Assembly: GCF_041346925.1 (NCBI RefSeq)
Contig: NZ_CP166840.1
Coordinates: forward strand, 496,001 to 560,000
DNA: 64,000 bases
DNA from: Agaribacterium sp. ZY112
GTDB lineage: Bacteria > Pseudomonadota > Gammaproteobacteria > Pseudomonadales > Cellvibrionaceae
Direction: 5' to 3'
Under the pieces are notes generated by a model, which did not search any database, was not told the origin of the DNA, and saw only the letters and a list, made by a program, of their open reading frames with translations. Each line of letters starts with the position of its first letter. Positions within the stretch are counted from its first letter, which is position 1. The position numbers and the translations under genes were made by a program. Positions 62,325 to 64,000 of this stretch are shown piece after piece.

Positions 62325-62448
62325 TTAACGCCCCGCTAAGGGGCCGGAACTGTGATGGTTGATTTTGTGCTATTAAAGCACAAAAACGACCAGCGCAGTG
62401 GAGGTCCCAAGCAGCTTTAGCTGCTTAACCTTGAGCGGCTTGTTAAGC
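62323..62448 (-). other. attC site 13 (of the cassette at 62449)
   Basis: ATTTAAC at 62323-62329 and GTTAAGC at 62442-62448. Nearly identical over its whole length to attC site 4, with a handful of substitutions. Confidence 0.92.
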
Positions 62449-62814
62449 TTAGATGGTAGCTACCACTACTAGACCAATTACTGGAGCTATTAATAATGCC
62501 AACAAGAAGCGCCATAACGCGCCTAGATTACGAGGCACAAACAAACCAATTAGAGCCCCAAGAATAACTAACACTGCATAAAAGAAAAACCCCATTACAA
62601 AGCCAGCTGAAACCATGCTTGGCTCGTTGGACGGGATAAGAAAATCCCCTATAACGCTAATAAGCATAAACAAAACAAAGGGCAGAACAGAACCTAGCAC
62701 AGGGAGTGTTAGATAACGTTTCGTTGGGATTTTTATGGAAATGTAAATTAGAGCTAAGGGCAGCCCAAACTCTACTAGTACTGCTGCGATCGTTAGGTAG
62801 ATATCTAAATACAT
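62449..62814 (-). CDS. Small four-helix membrane protein (cassette gene)
   Basis: A 121-residue hydrophobic protein with four helices (about 5-25, 33-58, 68-88, 95-118) and short loops. A small PSNEPS loop lies between helices two and three. No known motif. Function unknown. Confidence 0.65.
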   Translation of the reverse strand: MYLDIYLTIAAVLVEFGLPLALIYISIKIPTKRYLTLPVLGSVLPFVLFMLISVIGDFLIPSNEPSMVSAGFVMGFFFYAVLVILGALIGLFVPRNLGALWRFLLALLIAPVIGLVVVATI

Positions 62815-62818
62815 GAGA

Positions 62819-62950
62819 GCTTAACGCCGCAATCAGCGGCAGACTAGTTGTTGATTGTTTTGTGCGACAATGGCGAAGCCATGCACAAAACGAGCGACGG
62901 CTAGGCTGTCCTAGCCACGAAGTGGCTATTGCTGGATTGCCTTGTTAAAT
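62819..62950 (-). other. attC site 14 (of the secreted cassette at 62953)
   Basis: GCTTAAC at 62819-62825 and GTTAAAT at 62944-62950; arms CAATCAGCGGCAGACTAG and CTAGGCTGTCC; apical TTTTGTGC/GCACAAAA. Confidence 0.88.
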
Positions 62951-62952
62951 TT

Positions 62953-63267
62953 TTAGTTAGACGAGAAGTCTTGATAAATGTACTGAACCTTCACGTTCTC
63001 CCCTGCAGGAGGACAAGCACTAATAGCCACAACAATCTCAGCTCCCGTTGTCGCGGCAGCCAACAACAACGAATAGTTAGCCTTACCAATTTCTGTGTTT
63101 ATTGGGAATGAATAATAGGGAGACCCACTACAATCTGAGGTTACCAACTTGAAATTGATTTTCTCACTTGTGCTAGATGGGTAGATACGACTAACAGTCC
63201 CTTTAACCGGTATTGCTGAAGCTATTGAGCAAACTGTCAATAAGAGTGTAAATAAAATTATTCTCAC
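62953..63267 (-). CDS. Small secreted protein (cassette gene)
   Basis: A 104-residue protein with a signal peptide (MRIILFTLLLTVCSIASA) and a short beta-rich domain: VKGTVSRIYP, a TSDCSGSPYYSFPIN centre, NYSLLLAAATTGAEIVVAISAC and a VQYIYQDF end. It shares layout with the orphan cassette protein at 51109-51420 (signal peptide, G-V-x-x-I start, S-G/C centre, alanine-rich helix, C-terminal Tyr/Asp strand). Function unknown. Confidence 0.7.
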   Translation of the reverse strand: MRIILFTLLLTVCSIASAIPVKGTVSRIYPSSTSEKINFKLVTSDCSGSPYYSFPINTEIGKANYSLLLAAATTGAEIVVAISACPPAGENVKVQYIYQDFSSN

Positions 63268-63290
63268 TTAATACTCCGATATATATGCAA

Positions 63291-63420
63291 ATTTAACGCC
63301 TGCCTTAACCGGCGGGAACGTAGTTATTGATTTTGTGCCAGCGTAGCTGAATAGCACAAAAGAAACAACGCAGTGGACGTCCAGCCAGCTTGCTGGCGAG
63401 GGTTGAAGGCTTTGTTATTT
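63291..63420 (-). other. attC site 15 (of the cassette at 63436)
   Basis: ATTTAAC at 63291-63297 and GTTATTT at 63414-63420; arms GCCTTAACCGGCGGGAACG and CGTCCAGCC...GGTTGAAGGC; apical TTTTGTGC/GCACAAAA. Confidence 0.88.
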
Positions 63421-63435
63421 GGCGGGCCACAATGC

Positions 63436-63642
63436 CTACCTCGTTTTATTTTGGGTTTGCTTAGCTTCGATCTTTGCTCTTTTAGAGCTGATGCTAGTTG
63501 TAAGCTTATTTTGTTCTATTTCGTTAAGGCGGTTACGTATAGCCTTTAAGCGATCGTCGTCTTTACTCTTCGATTTGAGTGTCTGAACGATAAATATTAA
63601 TAGTGGTATTCCGAATGCGAAAATTGCAGCCCAAAATAGCAT
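63436..63642 (-). CDS. Single-helix membrane protein with coiled coil (cassette gene)
   Basis: A 68-residue protein: one N-terminal membrane helix (about 2-22), then a basic coiled-coil-like stretch (DDDRLKAIRNRLNEIEQNKL) and a Lys/Gln-rich tail. It resembles phage- or envelope-associated small proteins only in general layout. Function unknown. Confidence 0.6.
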   Translation of the reverse strand: MLFWAAIFAFGIPLLIFIVQTLKSKSKDDDRLKAIRNRLNEIEQNKLTTSISSKRAKIEAKQTQNKTR

Positions 63643-63669
63643 TATCTTTCTTCTTTCCTAGTTGTAGCC

Positions 63670-63763
63670 AAATAACACCGCAATAGCTGGTGGAGCTTTG
63701 CGTGGTAAAGTGAGCTGAAAGCGAACCACGCAATGCGGAGTCCAGCTGATTACCTTGTTGGGG
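63670..63763 (-). other. attC site 16 (of ORF-less cassette B)
   Basis: AAATAAC at 63670-63676 and GTTGGGG at 63757-63763. Same arms as attC site 6, with the AAC core intact. Confidence 0.88.
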
Positions 63764-64000
63764 GCTAGCGGCAGGAAAAACCAGCTACTAGCACCTTGGC
63801 GAAGCGAAAGCGCAGCCCACGGTTAGTTTAATAGTGAAAGATTACCGAAGCCTAAGAATAAATGCACTCACTTAGTGGCATACCACCGCCATAACGCAAA
63901 TGTGGGCATCACGCGATAGTGAAGATGGCACCAGAATAACACTGCCGAGATAGCAATTTAATGCTTAGTTAAATACCGTGTAACTACGAAAGTAGAAGGC
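63764..64000 (-). repeat. ORF-less integron cassette, copy B (runs off the window)
   Basis: The sequence from GGGGGCTAGCGGCAGGAAA to the right edge repeats copy A (58855-59094) almost base for base. No credible frame. Together with attC 16 it forms a second copy of the whole cassette. Confidence 0.85.

Overview
The window looks like chromosome of a marine, agar-degrading gammaproteobacterium, most like the Cellvibrionaceae (Saccharophagus/Agaribacterium type). The evidence is the gene order secB-grxC-rhodanese / gpmI-envC-ctpA-yibQ / hisBHAF, two GH86 agarase-like enzymes (one a lipoprotein with a long Pro/Ser/Thr/Glu linker), and a long integron gene-cassette array at the right end. This is inferred from recognisable protein families and gene order; no database search was possible.

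Layout. 0-9 kb: end of an unidentified gene, a RimK/LysX-type retropepsin-like lipoprotein, a TetR regulator divergent from a short-chain dehydrogenase with paired operators between them, a PepSY-like membrane protein, creB-creC-creD, a VanZ-like protein, a secreted esterase and a YajD-type HNH nuclease. 9-15.4 kb: a subtilase lipoprotein and the first GH86 enzyme. 15.6-26 kb: housekeeping block (secB, grxC, rhodanese, gpmI, envC, ctpA, yibQ, hisB-H-A-F). 26-31 kb: a 44-residue membrane protein behind an FNR/Anr box, a hairpin-dense non-coding stretch, a glycosyltransferase/methyltransferase/cyclase-like operon, an O-methyltransferase-like gene and yjdM. 31-47.8 kb: cold-shock protein, cysteine synthase, an orphan membrane-tethered PBP-fold protein, yaiI, a DEAD-box helicase, a MarR-controlled RND/LolA-like/beta-barrel operon, GNAT, acuI-like reductase, a DUF2986-methyltransferase fusion, putP and proB. 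47.8-50 kb: second GH86 enzyme with a C-terminal membrane anchor.

50-64 kb is accessory DNA: a decayed copy of a non-coding cassette, a degraded IS3-family element flanked by 40-bp repeats, one orphan cassette gene, a fuller IS3-family element with a frameshifted transposase, and then 16 recognisable attC sites delimiting 16 cassettes. All protein-coding cassettes read on the minus strand with their attC on the low-coordinate side. This places the recombination platform (attI/intI), if one exists, to the right of the window, and makes this the old distal end of the array. No integrase gene is visible, so an integrase-less attC cluster (CALIN) cannot be excluded.

The most interesting part is a run of three consecutive cassettes at 52.8-57.9 kb: a 1088-residue protein with an apparent restriction-endonuclease-like N-terminus and helical repeats, a membrane protein resembling TRADD-N-associated membrane modules, and a TIR-like protein of the Cap12/Pycsar-effector type. 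Together they look like anti-phage functions stored in the integron. Other cassettes are small membrane or secreted proteins of unknown function, and one ORF-less cassette is present twice.
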